A stretch of 64,000 bases of DNA, from assembly GCA_964619955.1 (NCBI GenBank), contig CAZUJF010000022.1, positions 1 to 64,000 of the forward strand. Direction: 5' to 3'. The DNA comes from JACQFK01 sp964619955 (lineage in GTDB: Bacteria; Planctomycetota; MHYJ01; JACPRB01). Every line of letters begins with the position of its first letter. Position 1 is the stretch's first letter. Position numbers and translations under genes: made by a program. Below, piece after piece: positions 34,297 to 41,921 of the stretch. The notes beneath the pieces are model-generated. The model was given only the letters and a program-made list of their open reading frames with translations, searched no databases and had not been told where the DNA came from.

Positions 34297-34892
34297 CGGT
34301 CCCGGTCCAGCTCGTCGTGGATGTCCTTGAGGCCCTTGTCGATCTCCTTGTCGACGGAGCCGCCCTCCTCGCGGACGACCTCGTCGGAGAGCATGCGGTC
34401 GATCTCGGCATCGCTGACGAGCTCGTTCTCGCCCTCGACCTCGCCGGACATGACGTGCTCCTGGGTCATCTCGAGGAAGATCTCCATCTGCTGCTGCAGG
34501 GTCTCCGCCTGCATCATGGCCTTCTCGAAGTTTTTCTGGGTCTTGACGATGTCGACGGATCCGTAGACCTCGCTGACGGCCTTGGCGACGCTGCCCATCG
34601 ATTTCGCGAAGTCGGCGTCCGACTCAGCCTGGTTCTTGATCTGGACGGCGGTCTCGATCGAGAGCAGCTGGCGTTCGCGCACGCGCTTCTGCGCCGCCGA
34701 CTTCTTGAGCTGGCGTTTGAGGAACTCGTACTGCTCCTTGTCGCCGATCTTGCGGGCGCGTTTGGCCTTCTCGACGTAGGAGAGTTCGTGTTTGGCGAGC
34801 TCCTTGATGTTGCGGCGCAGGGAGGCGACGCCCTTGCGGACCTCGATGTCGCGCTCGATCCGCTTCTCGGCCTTCGACTTGAACATGCCCAC
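34293..34892 (-). CDS. Snf7/ESCRT-III-like protein A
   Basis: The 199-residue, almost wholly helical protein runs from a basic first half to an acidic second half, the layout of CHMP/Snf7 proteins. Residues 15-90 form a long basic hairpin (RKGVASLRRNIKELAKHE; QLKKSAAQKRVRERQLLS). Residues 94-150 (FAKSMGSVAKAVSEVYGSVD, then FEKAMMQAETLQQQMEIFLE) follow the pattern of CHMP1 and CHMP2. An acidic helix EIDRMLSDEV and a C-terminal amphipathic stretch IDKGLKDIHDEL (184-195) resemble MIM1 spacing but lack its Arg. The GTG at 34892 has AGGAGA six bases ahead, so it is preferred over ATG at 34886. Its likely ATPase is AAA1 downstream. Confidence 0.72.
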   Translation of the reverse strand: MGMFKSKAEKRIERDIEVRKGVASLRRNIKELAKHELSYVEKAKRARKIGDKEQYEFLKRQLKKSAAQKRVRERQLLSIETAVQIKNQAESDADFAKSMGSVAKAVSEVYGSVDIVKTQKNFEKAMMQAETLQQQMEIFLEMTQEHVMSGEVEGENELVSDAEIDRMLSDEVVREEGGSVDKEIDKGLKDIHDELDRDR

Positions 34893-34982
34893 GGGGGTTC
34901 TCCTAATCGACGATACGGGCAGTGTAACACGGGGGTGCGCGGGGAGGATGCAGAAGGCGGTTCGTGAAGATGATGCATATTG

Positions 34983-34988
34983 TATACT
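34983..34988 (+). promoter_or_regulatory. -10 element for the kinase gene
   Basis: TATACT at 34983-34988 would start transcription near 34995. That is downstream of the in-frame ATG at 34964 and supports the start at 35015. The -35 candidate TTCGTG (34961-34966, 16-base spacer) is poor. Confidence 0.4.
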
Positions 34989-35014
34989 TCAGCGGAGATG
35001 GCCCCTTGGGAAGC

Positions 35015-37924
35015 ATGAATCCATCCAACGGCCCCCTGGATCCCGCTCCGTCGCAGCCCGCGGCGGGGGAGGCGGAGCCCTTCAATCCCCTGGAAACGCT
35101 GTTCCCCCTCCGGCGCGCCGTGGATTTGAATCTGCTGAGCACGGCGCAGATCGAGGAGTGCCGCCGCGAACAGGAGGAGGCCAACCGTCTGGGGCGCGGC
35201 TTCTCGCTGACACAGTCCCTGATCCGGCGCGGCTGGCTGCGGCTCGAGGACGTGGAGCGTCTGCGGGTCGATCAGGCGCACCCCCCCGGCCAGCTGCCGC
35301 GGCTGTCCCGCTACGAAATCCGGAACTGGCTCGGGGAGGGCGCGACGGGGACGGTCTACCATGCCTGGGACCGGCACCTCAACCGCCGGGTGGCCGTCAA
35401 GATCCTGCGGGATTTCGGCGATTCGAATGAAAACATGCGGCGGCGCTTCCGCGAGGAGGCGAAGGCGTCGGCCGGCCTGATCCACCCCAACCTGGTGGCC
35501 GTCCACGACGTGGGGGAGGAGGACGGCGCGCTCTTCCTGGTCATGGAACTGGTGGAAGGCTCGCTTCTGGGTTCCATCCTGGTCCGCCACGGCCTCAGCG
35601 CGCGGGAGATCGCCCGGCTCCTGGAGAAGATTTCCCGGGGGGTCGCCGCGGCGCACGAACGGGGCATCGTGCACCGGGACCTCAAGCCGGCGAATGTCCT
35701 GGTGACGCATGGCGGGGATCCGAAGGTCTTCGACTTCGGCCTGGCCCTCGTGCAGGGGAAGGCGGCGGCCACGCAGACTTCGTCCATGGCCGGCACTCCG
35801 CTGTACATGGCGCCCGAGCAGATCACCCGGCAGCCCGCGGACCTCACGCCCGCGACCGATGTGTACGCGCTCGGAGCGATCCTCTATGAGGCGCTCACCG
35901 GCCATCCTCCGCATGTCGGGCCGAGCGTCGCGCAGGTCTACGCGGGGATTCTCGAGCAGGCGCCCCGGCCGCCCCGGCACGCGAACCCCTCCGTGCCCCG
36001 CGACCTGGAAACGATCTGCCTGAAGGCGCTCGAGAAGGAACCGGAGCGGAGGTACCCGCACGCGGGGGCGCTGGCGGACGATCTGCACCGGATGCTCGAG
36101 GGCGAGCCCATCCAGGCGCGGCCGGCCGGACCGCTCTACCGGACCCTTCGCCGGGTCCGCCGGCATCCGTGGGGATCGTTGACGGCGGCGCTCGGGATGC
36201 TCGCGCTGACCTTCGCCCTCGTCATGACGGCCCGGAGCCAGATCCAGAGGAGCCGCGCTTCCGGCTGGGTGGCGGAAGGGGACCGCGCCAACCGCGAGGG
36301 ACGCTGGATGCAGGCCCTGGTGGCCTACGAACGGGCCCACGCTCTCGAACCCTCGGAGGGCGCGCTCCTGAAGGCCCGGGACGACATGGCGCGCCGGCTC
36401 CGGGAGGAGGAGGCGGGGCTGCGCCGGCAGAAGGATGCGGCGGAAGCGGCGCTGCGCTACCGCGAAGCGGGACGGGAACTCGACAACCTCCGGCTCAGGT
36501 CCTACCAACCCCAGTGGCGTTTGTCCGAAGGGGAGTTCGCCGTCTATGCGGCCTTTGCCGAGGAGTGCCAGGCGCTCATGGAGCGCAGCGGTCCCACCGG
36601 CGAAGGCTGGTGGGTCGTGGGCCGGGTCCGTCACGTCCTGGGGGACACCGATGCCGCGCTGGCCGCCTATGAACGTGGGCTGGCGGCCGAGCCGGATCAC
36701 GGGCGCTGCCTGCTCTACAAGGCGCGATTGCTGATCGAACGCGCCATCCTGTTCCGCGCGGCGGCCATGGGATACCAGCAGGGCATGGCGCAGGTCGACC
36801 CCCTGGTCGAGGAGGCGGTCCGGCTCCTGGAGCGTTGTGATCGCGCGGGGCAGATTCCCGAATTCGAGCGGGACCTGGCCAGCGCCTACCGCCGGCTGCT
36901 GCGCCGCGAGCCGCTCGGGGAATTCTGCGCGGACATGGTGCGCAAGTGGTCCGGGAAGGATTTCTGCGAGGAGTTCCACCTGATGCGCGGCCTCGGCGAG
37001 GCCTATGAGCTGCTGCGGGGGAGCAACCTGGTCGCGCAGTTCCTCATGGTCGTTTCGAAGGGCCCCTCCCTGGCCCAGGCGGCGAACGACGCCCTGAAGG
37101 CGCGCCCGCGTTTCTATGAAGCCCTGCTCTGCCGGGGCATCGCCAAGTCCCTGGCCTCCGATCAGCGGGGCGCGATCGAGGACTTCGGCCTGGCGATCGA
37201 AATCCATCCGCGGTTCGTCGAGGCCTACGTCGCCCGTGGGTATCTTCGCGTGAACGGATCCGATGTGCCCGGCGGCGTCCAGGATTTCACCCGCGCGATC
37301 GAGATCAATCCCCGGATGGCGATGTCCTTCCTGTGGCGGGCCCGCGGGAGGGAGCTTCTCTCCGAACTGCGGGGAGCGCGCGAAGATTACGACCGCGCCC
37401 TCGAACTGGAGCCGCGGGACCACCTGGCGCTCGCATTTCGGGCCGTGCTCCGAAACCGCCAGGGGGACCTGTCGGGAGCGCTGGAGGATCTGGACCGGGT
37501 CGTGCGCGAAGCCCCCCGATTCGGGAAGGCCTACAACGAACGGGCGTCCCTGCGGCATCACCATCTGGGCGATCTCAAGGGGGCGGTCGAGGACTACACC
37601 CACGCGATCGACCTGCTTCCCAGGGACTCCGGGGCCCGCTGCCGGCGCGGCGACCTGTATCGAGCCCTGGGAAACCCGGACTCGGCGCTCAAGGACTACG
37701 ACGCGGCGCTCAGGCTCAATCCGCAGAGCGCCGATGCCCTCCTGGGGCGCGCGTTGGCCCGGCGTGCGATGTCCGAGCGCCAGGCGGGGCGTGAGCCGCT
37801 CGAACTGGCCGCGGAGGATCTTGGCAAGGCTCTCGCGGTCTCGGATTCCGCCTGGCCGGGCCGGGAAAGTGCGGAGGCCGCGCTGCGCGAGATCCGGCGG
37901 CTTCTGGCCTCCTCCCCCGACTGA
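35015..37924 (+). CDS. Ser/Thr protein kinase with membrane helix and TPR tail
   Basis: The 969-residue protein has a short N-terminal region (about 1-95) followed by a complete Hanks-type kinase: LGEGATGTVY (107-116), Lys129 in VAVKIL, HRDLKPAN (220-227, catalytic Asp222), DFG 240-242 and GTPLYMAPEQ. A transmembrane helix follows (about 385-405, SLTAALGMLALTFALVM). The external C-terminal half contains many TPR units (ALVAYERAHALEPSEG; AIEDFGLAIEIHPRFVEAYVARGYL). This is a typical planctomycete sensor kinase. Position between the two ESCRT-like blocks is suggestive but not proof of a link. It converges on the AAA2 gene, 16 bases between stops. Confidence 0.9.
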   Translation: MNPSNGPLDPAPSQPAAGEAEPFNPLETLFPLRRAVDLNLLSTAQIEECRREQEEANRLGRGFSLTQSLIRRGWLRLEDVERLRVDQAHPPGQLPRLSRYEIRNWLGEGATGTVYHAWDRHLNRRVAVKILRDFGDSNENMRRRFREEAKASAGLIHPNLVAVHDVGEEDGALFLVMELVEGSLLGSILVRHGLSAREIARLLEKISRGVAAAHERGIVHRDLKPANVLVTHGGDPKVFDFGLALVQGKAAATQTSSMAGTPLYMAPEQITRQPADLTPATDVYALGAILYEALTGHPPHVGPSVAQVYAGILEQAPRPPRHANPSVPRDLETICLKALEKEPERRYPHAGALADDLHRMLEGEPIQARPAGPLYRTLRRVRRHPWGSLTAALGMLALTFALVMTARSQIQRSRASGWVAEGDRANREGRWMQALVAYERAHALEPSEGALLKARDDMARRLREEEAGLRRQKDAAEAALRYREAGRELDNLRLRSYQPQWRLSEGEFAVYAAFAEECQALMERSGPTGEGWWVVGRVRHVLGDTDAALAAYERGLAAEPDHGRCLLYKARLLIERAILFRAAAMGYQQGMAQVDPLVEEAVRLLERCDRAGQIPEFERDLASAYRRLLRREPLGEFCADMVRKWSGKDFCEEFHLMRGLGEAYELLRGSNLVAQFLMVVSKGPSLAQAANDALKARPRFYEALLCRGIAKSLASDQRGAIEDFGLAIEIHPRFVEAYVARGYLRVNGSDVPGGVQDFTRAIEINPRMAMSFLWRARGRELLSELRGAREDYDRALELEPRDHLALAFRAVLRNRQGDLSGALEDLDRVVREAPRFGKAYNERASLRHHHLGDLKGAVEDYTHAIDLLPRDSGARCRRGDLYRALGNPDSALKDYDAALRLNPQSADALLGRALARRAMSERQAGREPLELAAEDLGKALAVSDSAWPGRESAEAALREIRRLLASSPD

Positions 37925-37940
37925 ACTCCGGCGATGCAGC

Positions 37941-39128
37941 TCAGCTGCGGGCGCTTTCGCGCCACTCGTAGTACTTCTTCATCTCTTCCGGGGTGGTCTG
38001 GGGGTGCACGAGGCGGGCGGCCGCCTCGAAGTCTTTCCGGGTCAGCGGGCGCACCTTGAGGCGGTGTTTGCGGACGGCGTCCAGCCCCTTGTCCACCAGC
38101 AGCGGGATCTCCCGGTTGGACTCCTCGACCATGCCGGTCGTGACTTCCTTGCAGAAGCGCTCGATTTCCCGTCCGCTGAAGCCCTCGGTGAGCCTGGCGA
38201 GCTCCTCGCCGCCGAGCTCGCTCTCGTAGCCCTTCTTCTCGAGATGGATGCGCAGGATGTGCCGCCGCGTGGTTTCGTCGGGCAGCGGAATCAGGATCTT
38301 CTTCTCGAAGCGCGAGAGCACCGCGCTGTCGAGCTCCCAGGGCCGGTTGGTCGCGGCGATCGTGAGGACATAGAGATCGGGCCGGCCCTTGGAGTCCATC
38401 CCGTCGAGCTCGGACAGCAGCGTGGACAGGATGCGCCGCTCGGCGCCGGAATCCCCCTGGTCGCGCTGGCCGGCCAGCGATTCGAATTCGTCGAGGAAGA
38501 CGACCGCGGGGGAGGTGTCCCGCGCGGTGCCGTAGAGCTCGCTGAGGATCTTCGAGCTCTCGCCGAAGTACTTCGAGAGGATGCTCGAGACTTTGACGTT
38601 GTAGAAGACGCTCGGCACGTCCTCCGAGGAGCGCACGGCGTTCGAGGTGGCCGCGGCGAGCAGCGTCTTGCCGGTCCCCGGGGGCCCGTAGAAGAGGATG
38701 CGCGTCCAGGCGGCGATGCGCATGCCGGCGGGCTGCTGGGCGAGCGTCATGCCCAGGGCGAACTTGATCTCGTTCTTCGTCTCGTCGAGGCCGCCGATGT
38801 CGTCCCAGGAGACGGTCGAGGTGTGGAGCAGGTTGGTCACGATGGAGCGGAGCTCTCCGCCCGGCGCGGGCTCGGCAAGCGGCTTGGCGGATTTCGCGGG
38901 CGCCTCGTTCTCCCCGGCGCGCAGGCGCTGGGCCAGGCCGCGGTATTCGAGTGCTTTCTGTTTGCGCCGCTCCTCGGCCTCCCGGCCCATGGCCTGGTTG
39001 GCCCAGAGGGACATGAGGTTCGCCGCCTTCTCGTAGAGCCCGGCGGCCTTGGGGGAGTCGCCGTCCTCGAGCGCGGCCTTGGCCTTGGCCAGGGCCTGCT
39101 TCAGCGGCTGGTGGATGTCGACGTCCAT
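37941..39128 (-). CDS. Vps4/katanin-like AAA ATPase with MIT-like N-terminal domain (AAA2)
   Basis: The 395-residue protein begins with a helical MIT-like region (about 5-72: PLKQALAKAKAALEDGDSPKAAGLYEKAANLMS, then a third helix). After a Pro/Ala linker comes VSWDDIGGLDETKNEIK and one AAA domain: Walker A GPPGTGKT 148-155, Walker B VVFLDEFE 209-216, pore loop SKYFGESSK 185-193. Sensor-1 Asn261 is in AATNRPWELDSAVLSRFEKKILIPLP, nearly the Vps4/katanin signature RFEKRIYIPLP. The C-terminal PLTRKDFEAAARLVHPQTTPEEMKKYYEW matches the meiotic-clade tail. It is the last gene of a six-gene operon with three ESCRT-III-like genes and probably remodels their polymers. Confidence 0.82.
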   Translation of the reverse strand: MDVDIHQPLKQALAKAKAALEDGDSPKAAGLYEKAANLMSLWANQAMGREAEERRKQKALEYRGLAQRLRAGENEAPAKSAKPLAEPAPGGELRSIVTNLLHTSTVSWDDIGGLDETKNEIKFALGMTLAQQPAGMRIAAWTRILFYGPPGTGKTLLAAATSNAVRSSEDVPSVFYNVKVSSILSKYFGESSKILSELYGTARDTSPAVVFLDEFESLAGQRDQGDSGAERRILSTLLSELDGMDSKGRPDLYVLTIAATNRPWELDSAVLSRFEKKILIPLPDETTRRHILRIHLEKKGYESELGGEELARLTEGFSGREIERFCKEVTTGMVEESNREIPLLVDKGLDAVRKHRLKVRPLTRKDFEAAARLVHPQTTPEEMKKYYEWRESARS

Positions 39129-39148
39129 GAGCGGCGGCGGAGCAGGCC

Positions 39149-39757
39149 TCAGGCCTCCTCCATCTCGCCCTCCCGTTTCTCCTTCGCCCGCACCGCGCGA
39201 TCCGCGAGCTTGAGGCCGTCCTCGAACTTCTCGATCTCGCCCTCGTCCATGCGCTGCCAGACGTCCATGACCTCGCGGCCCTCGCCGCTGAGATCGCGCG
39301 TGATCTGGCCGGCGTCGTCGGTCACCGTGGAGAGCACCGTGTTGAGCTTCTCGAGGTACATCTCCTGGCTGATCTTGTCGTCCTCGAGGTAGGTCATCAG
39401 CTTCGCCTCGTCGACTTTCGCGAGCAGGCGGGAGACCCCGTCCTTGGAGGCGTCGCGGCGCTCGAGGGCGAGCTTGAGGGCGCTCATGGTCGTGAGCTCC
39501 TTGGAGATCATCGCGAGCTCGCGCTCCATCATCTTCACGCCGGAGGACTTCATCTCGTAGATGCGGGCCAGCTGGCGGCGCCGGGGCGCGGATTTGAGCT
39601 TGGAGCCGCGCGCGAAGATCTCCTCGCGCTCCTTCTCCAGCTTCTCCAGCTTGCCGAGCGTCTGGGTCTCCTTGATGCCGAGGCGGATCTCCTCGCGCCG
39701 GACCTGGTCCAGCGAGAGATCCTTCTTCTTCAGTCCGATCAGTTCTAGAAATCCCAT
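39149..39757 (-). CDS. ESCRT-III-like helical protein B
   Basis: The protein has 202 residues. It starts with a short amphipathic segment (MGFLELIGLKKKDL), as membrane-inserting ESCRT-III N-termini do. A basic helical hairpin follows (about 18-100; LEKLEKEREEIFARG, RRRQLARIYEMKSSG, MERELAMISKEL), then an acidic half (VDEAKLMTYLEDDKISQEMYLEKLNTV). It is clearly related to protein C next door: EREEIFARGSKLKS versus EREEVFHQGAKTKS, LEDDKIS in both, and a shared tail motif MDEGEIEKFEDGLK (170-183). It starts 13 bases after C and ends 20 bases before AAA2. Assignment to the Snf7 superfamily is inferred from layout and context. Confidence 0.6.
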   Translation of the reverse strand: MGFLELIGLKKKDLSLDQVRREEIRLGIKETQTLGKLEKLEKEREEIFARGSKLKSAPRRRQLARIYEMKSSGVKMMERELAMISKELTTMSALKLALERRDASKDGVSRLLAKVDEAKLMTYLEDDKISQEMYLEKLNTVLSTVTDDAGQITRDLSGEGREVMDVWQRMDEGEIEKFEDGLKLADRAVRAKEKREGEMEEA

Positions 39758-39770
39758 ACGTGCGCTCCGC

Positions 39771-40403
39771 TCAGGCCGGCTCGGCCTCCCCAGACTCCTC
39801 CTCCGGGCGCTCCTTGCCGCCCTTCGCCTTCTCGCGGCTCGTGGCCTCCTTGAGGCCCTCGCCGAATTCCAGCTCGCCCTCGTCCATCTGCTCCCAAGTC
39901 TTGAGGATCTCGAGGCCCTCGGTGCCGATCTCGCCGCTCTCGTACGCGGGGTCGTTCACGACGCCGAGGACGGTGTCGAGCTTCTGGACGTAGACCTCCT
40001 CGCTGATCTTGTCGTCCTCGAGCATGAGGGAAAGCTTGCCGAGGTCGGCGTCGCTGAGCTTCTCGAGGATGTTCTTCACGGGGATCTGGCGCTTGCGCTC
40101 GAGGATGCCCCGCACGCGGGTGAGCGTCATGAGCTCCTTCACCACGCGGGTGAGCTCCCGCTCGATGAGGCCGATGCGCTGGGAGTAGTCCCCGAAGCGG
40201 CGGGCGTAGATGCGACGGCGCGAGGGCGACTTGGTCTTCGCGCCCTGGTGGAAGACCTCCTCGCGCTCCTTGTCGAACTTGTCCATCTGGCGGAGGTGCT
40301 GGTTCTCGCGGATCTCGAGGCGCTTCTCCTCGACGCGGATCTCCTCGAGGGAGAGGTCCAGCAGCCCGCGGCGGCTCTTGAAGAACTTGCCCAGGATCGT
40401 CAT
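39771..40403 (-). CDS. ESCRT-III-like helical protein C
   Basis: The 210-residue protein's start TILGKFFKSRRGLL closely resembles the amphipathic N-terminus of CHMP4 (SVFGKLFGAG). A basic hairpin (about 20-105; KFDKEREEVFHQGAKTKS, SRRRIYARRFGDYSQR, IERELTRVVKELMTL) leads to an acidic half (LGKLSLMLEDDKISEEVYVQKLDTVLG). The tail has MDEGELEFGEGLK (173-185), matching B, and then a disordered charged end. Proteins B and C are paralogues; D shares the hairpin pattern. The shared acidic tail motif is a candidate docking site for the MIT-like domain of AAA2. One base separates it from gene D. Confidence 0.62.
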   Translation of the reverse strand: MTILGKFFKSRRGLLDLSLEEIRVEEKRLEIRENQHLRQMDKFDKEREEVFHQGAKTKSPSRRRIYARRFGDYSQRIGLIERELTRVVKELMTLTRVRGILERKRQIPVKNILEKLSDADLGKLSLMLEDDKISEEVYVQKLDTVLGVVNDPAYESGEIGTEGLEILKTWEQMDEGELEFGEGLKEATSREKAKGGKERPEEESGEAEPA

Positions 40404-40404
40404 C

Positions 40405-41073
40405 TCATTCCTCGAACATCACGTCGGGCTTCTCCGCGCGCTTCTCGCGGCGGGGGGGCTCCGCGGCGGGCCGTTCTTTGCTCTTCGTCTTTTCCTTCTC
40501 CGCGGGCTCCGTGCGCGCCGCCTCGGCCTCGGCGGCCGCGGACTGCAGCTCGCGCAGGATGTCCTTCTCCTCGTCGTCGGGCCGGGCTGCCTCGGGGGAG
40601 AGGGAGATGCCCTCGGCGAGCTCGCGGGACTTGTCGAGGTCCTCGAGAAGCTGCTTCGCCTTGATCGCCATCTCTTCCATGGTGCGGCGGTCGGGCAGGG
40701 CCTCCGCCTTGAGTTCGAGGATGGTCTCCAGCGAGGCGACGTGTTCGTTGAGCACGCGGAGCCGCTTGTTGTAGATGTTCTCGATGCGGTTGTTCAGCTC
40801 CTGCATCTTCCAGCGGATCTCCTTGACCCGCCGGGCGATCATCAGGCGCCGGTTGTCCGTCATGTCCTCCCGGCCCTCGACCAGGAGCTCCTCCTCCATG
40901 CGGTCGAGTTCCTCGAGGTCCGAGAGGGCGCGCCGGCGGCGGGCTTCGTCGCGGCGGCGGGCCTCCTTGAGCAGCACGAGCGCCTCGCGTTCGTCGCGGG
41001 CGTCGCGGTAGAGGGGCGCGACCTCCTCGGGGAGGTTCTTCACGCCGAGCAGTTTCCGGATCTTGTCGAGCAT
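40405..41073 (-). CDS. ESCRT-III-like helical protein D
   Basis: The 222-residue protein has an amphipathic start (LDKIRKLLGVKNL), then a long basic helical hairpin (about 35-125: LLKEARRRDEARRRRALSDL, DNRRLMIARRVKEIRWKMQELNNRIENI). An acidic helical part (MEEMAIKAKQLLEDLDKSRELAEGI) and a disordered Lys/Glu/Pro-rich tail ending DVMFEE follow. The hairpin aligns with B and C around the R-R-x-x-x-A-R-R pattern before the second helix. It lacks their MDEGE tail motif. Gaps to neighbours are 3 and 1 bases, so it is firmly in the operon. A plain coiled-coil protein is the main alternative. Confidence 0.55.
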   Translation of the reverse strand: MLDKIRKLLGVKNLPEEVAPLYRDARDEREALVLLKEARRRDEARRRRALSDLEELDRMEEELLVEGREDMTDNRRLMIARRVKEIRWKMQELNNRIENIYNKRLRVLNEHVASLETILELKAEALPDRRTMEEMAIKAKQLLEDLDKSRELAEGISLSPEAARPDDEEKDILRELQSAAAEAEAARTEPAEKEKTKSKERPAAEPPRREKRAEKPDVMFEE

Positions 41074-41076
41074 GGC

Positions 41077-41916
41077 TTACCCGTAGGTCCTCACGAGCCG
41101 GTGGGGCTTCCCGGAGGCATCATACCGCACGAAGGCGTCTTCGCGGGCGATCGCGGCGAAGGCCCGCCGGATGAGGGGGACCGCGTAGCCGAGGGCCTCG
41201 AAGACGGCGTCCTCCGTGAGCTCGTCCATGAGCAGGTCGACCGTGTGGGCCTTCACCCAGCGGCGGATGGCGTCGATCTTCTCGTCCTCGCTGCTGAGAT
41301 CGAAGAGGCGGGCGGAGGCGCTCCAGCGGGGGTCGGGCGCGTAGCGGGTCCGCCAGGCGCCGTCGCGCTGGTCGGAAAGGGCGACGAGCCAGTTCGGGCC
41401 CGCGAGTTCCGCGCGGACCGCGTCCGTCCAGCCGGTGGTGGAGAAGGCTCCCATGTAATAGAAGACGGAGTCGTGCCTCACGATCAGGTCGCGAACCCGC
41501 GCGAGATCGGGCGCGTCGGCGGGGCGGCGGGAGGACCCGGAACGGACGAGATCCTCCGAGGGGCTGAACGCCGCGCCCGCGACCACCACGCGGACCTGCG
41601 GACGGCCGAGCAGCTCCTTGTGGACGATCTCGTGCAGGACGACCCCGTTCTTCGGCATGTCCTCGTAGATCTTCATCAGGTCCCGTTCCGCCAGGCGTTT
41701 CACGACGGCCTTCAATGCGGTAGACGGTTCCTCGAGGGTCTTTGTGACGCGGTTTCGGGGGGAGGCGTCCCAGGTGCGCCGGCTCAGGGGATCGAAGATG
41801 CCGGCGGTCGAGCCCAGCTGCGCCGCGAGGCGCTCGAAGTACTGTTCCTCGGCGGCGCGGGCGGCCGCGCGGTCGATTTCGGGCGCGGGTTTCCGCCGCG
41901 AACGGGGAGTTCCCAT
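41077..41916 (-). CDS. Operon protein of unknown family, helix-turn-helix-like tail
   Basis: The 279-residue protein starts at the ATG five bases after the SPFH-propeller stop; frames further upstream lie inside that gene. The first 25 residues are basic. The middle (about 60-190) looks alpha/beta with VRVVVAGAAFSP and HDSVFYYMGAFSTTGW as core strands. The last 60 residues (LTEDAVFEALGYAVPLIRRAFAAIAREDAFVRYDASGKPHRLVRT) resemble a winged helix with a beta wing. ESCRT-II subunits are built of winged helices, but that parallel is speculative. It has no membrane segment. It sits between the SPFH-like gene and three ESCRT-III-like genes, so it probably serves the same process. Confidence 0.55.
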   Translation of the reverse strand: MGTPRSRRKPAPEIDRAAARAAEEQYFERLAAQLGSTAGIFDPLSRRTWDASPRNRVTKTLEEPSTALKAVVKRLAERDLMKIYEDMPKNGVVLHEIVHKELLGRPQVRVVVAGAAFSPSEDLVRSGSSRRPADAPDLARVRDLIVRHDSVFYYMGAFSTTGWTDAVRAELAGPNWLVALSDQRDGAWRTRYAPDPRWSASARLFDLSSEDEKIDAIRRWVKAHTVDLLMDELTEDAVFEALGYAVPLIRRAFAAIAREDAFVRYDASGKPHRLVRTYG

Positions 41917-41921
41917 GCTGC

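Noticed and set aside
39149..41073. PspA/Vipp1 proteins as the simple identity of B, C and D
   Set aside because: The proteins share the general hairpin logic but no obvious PspA sequence pattern, and PspA has no Vps4-like partner; PspA remains a possible distant relative, not the call.
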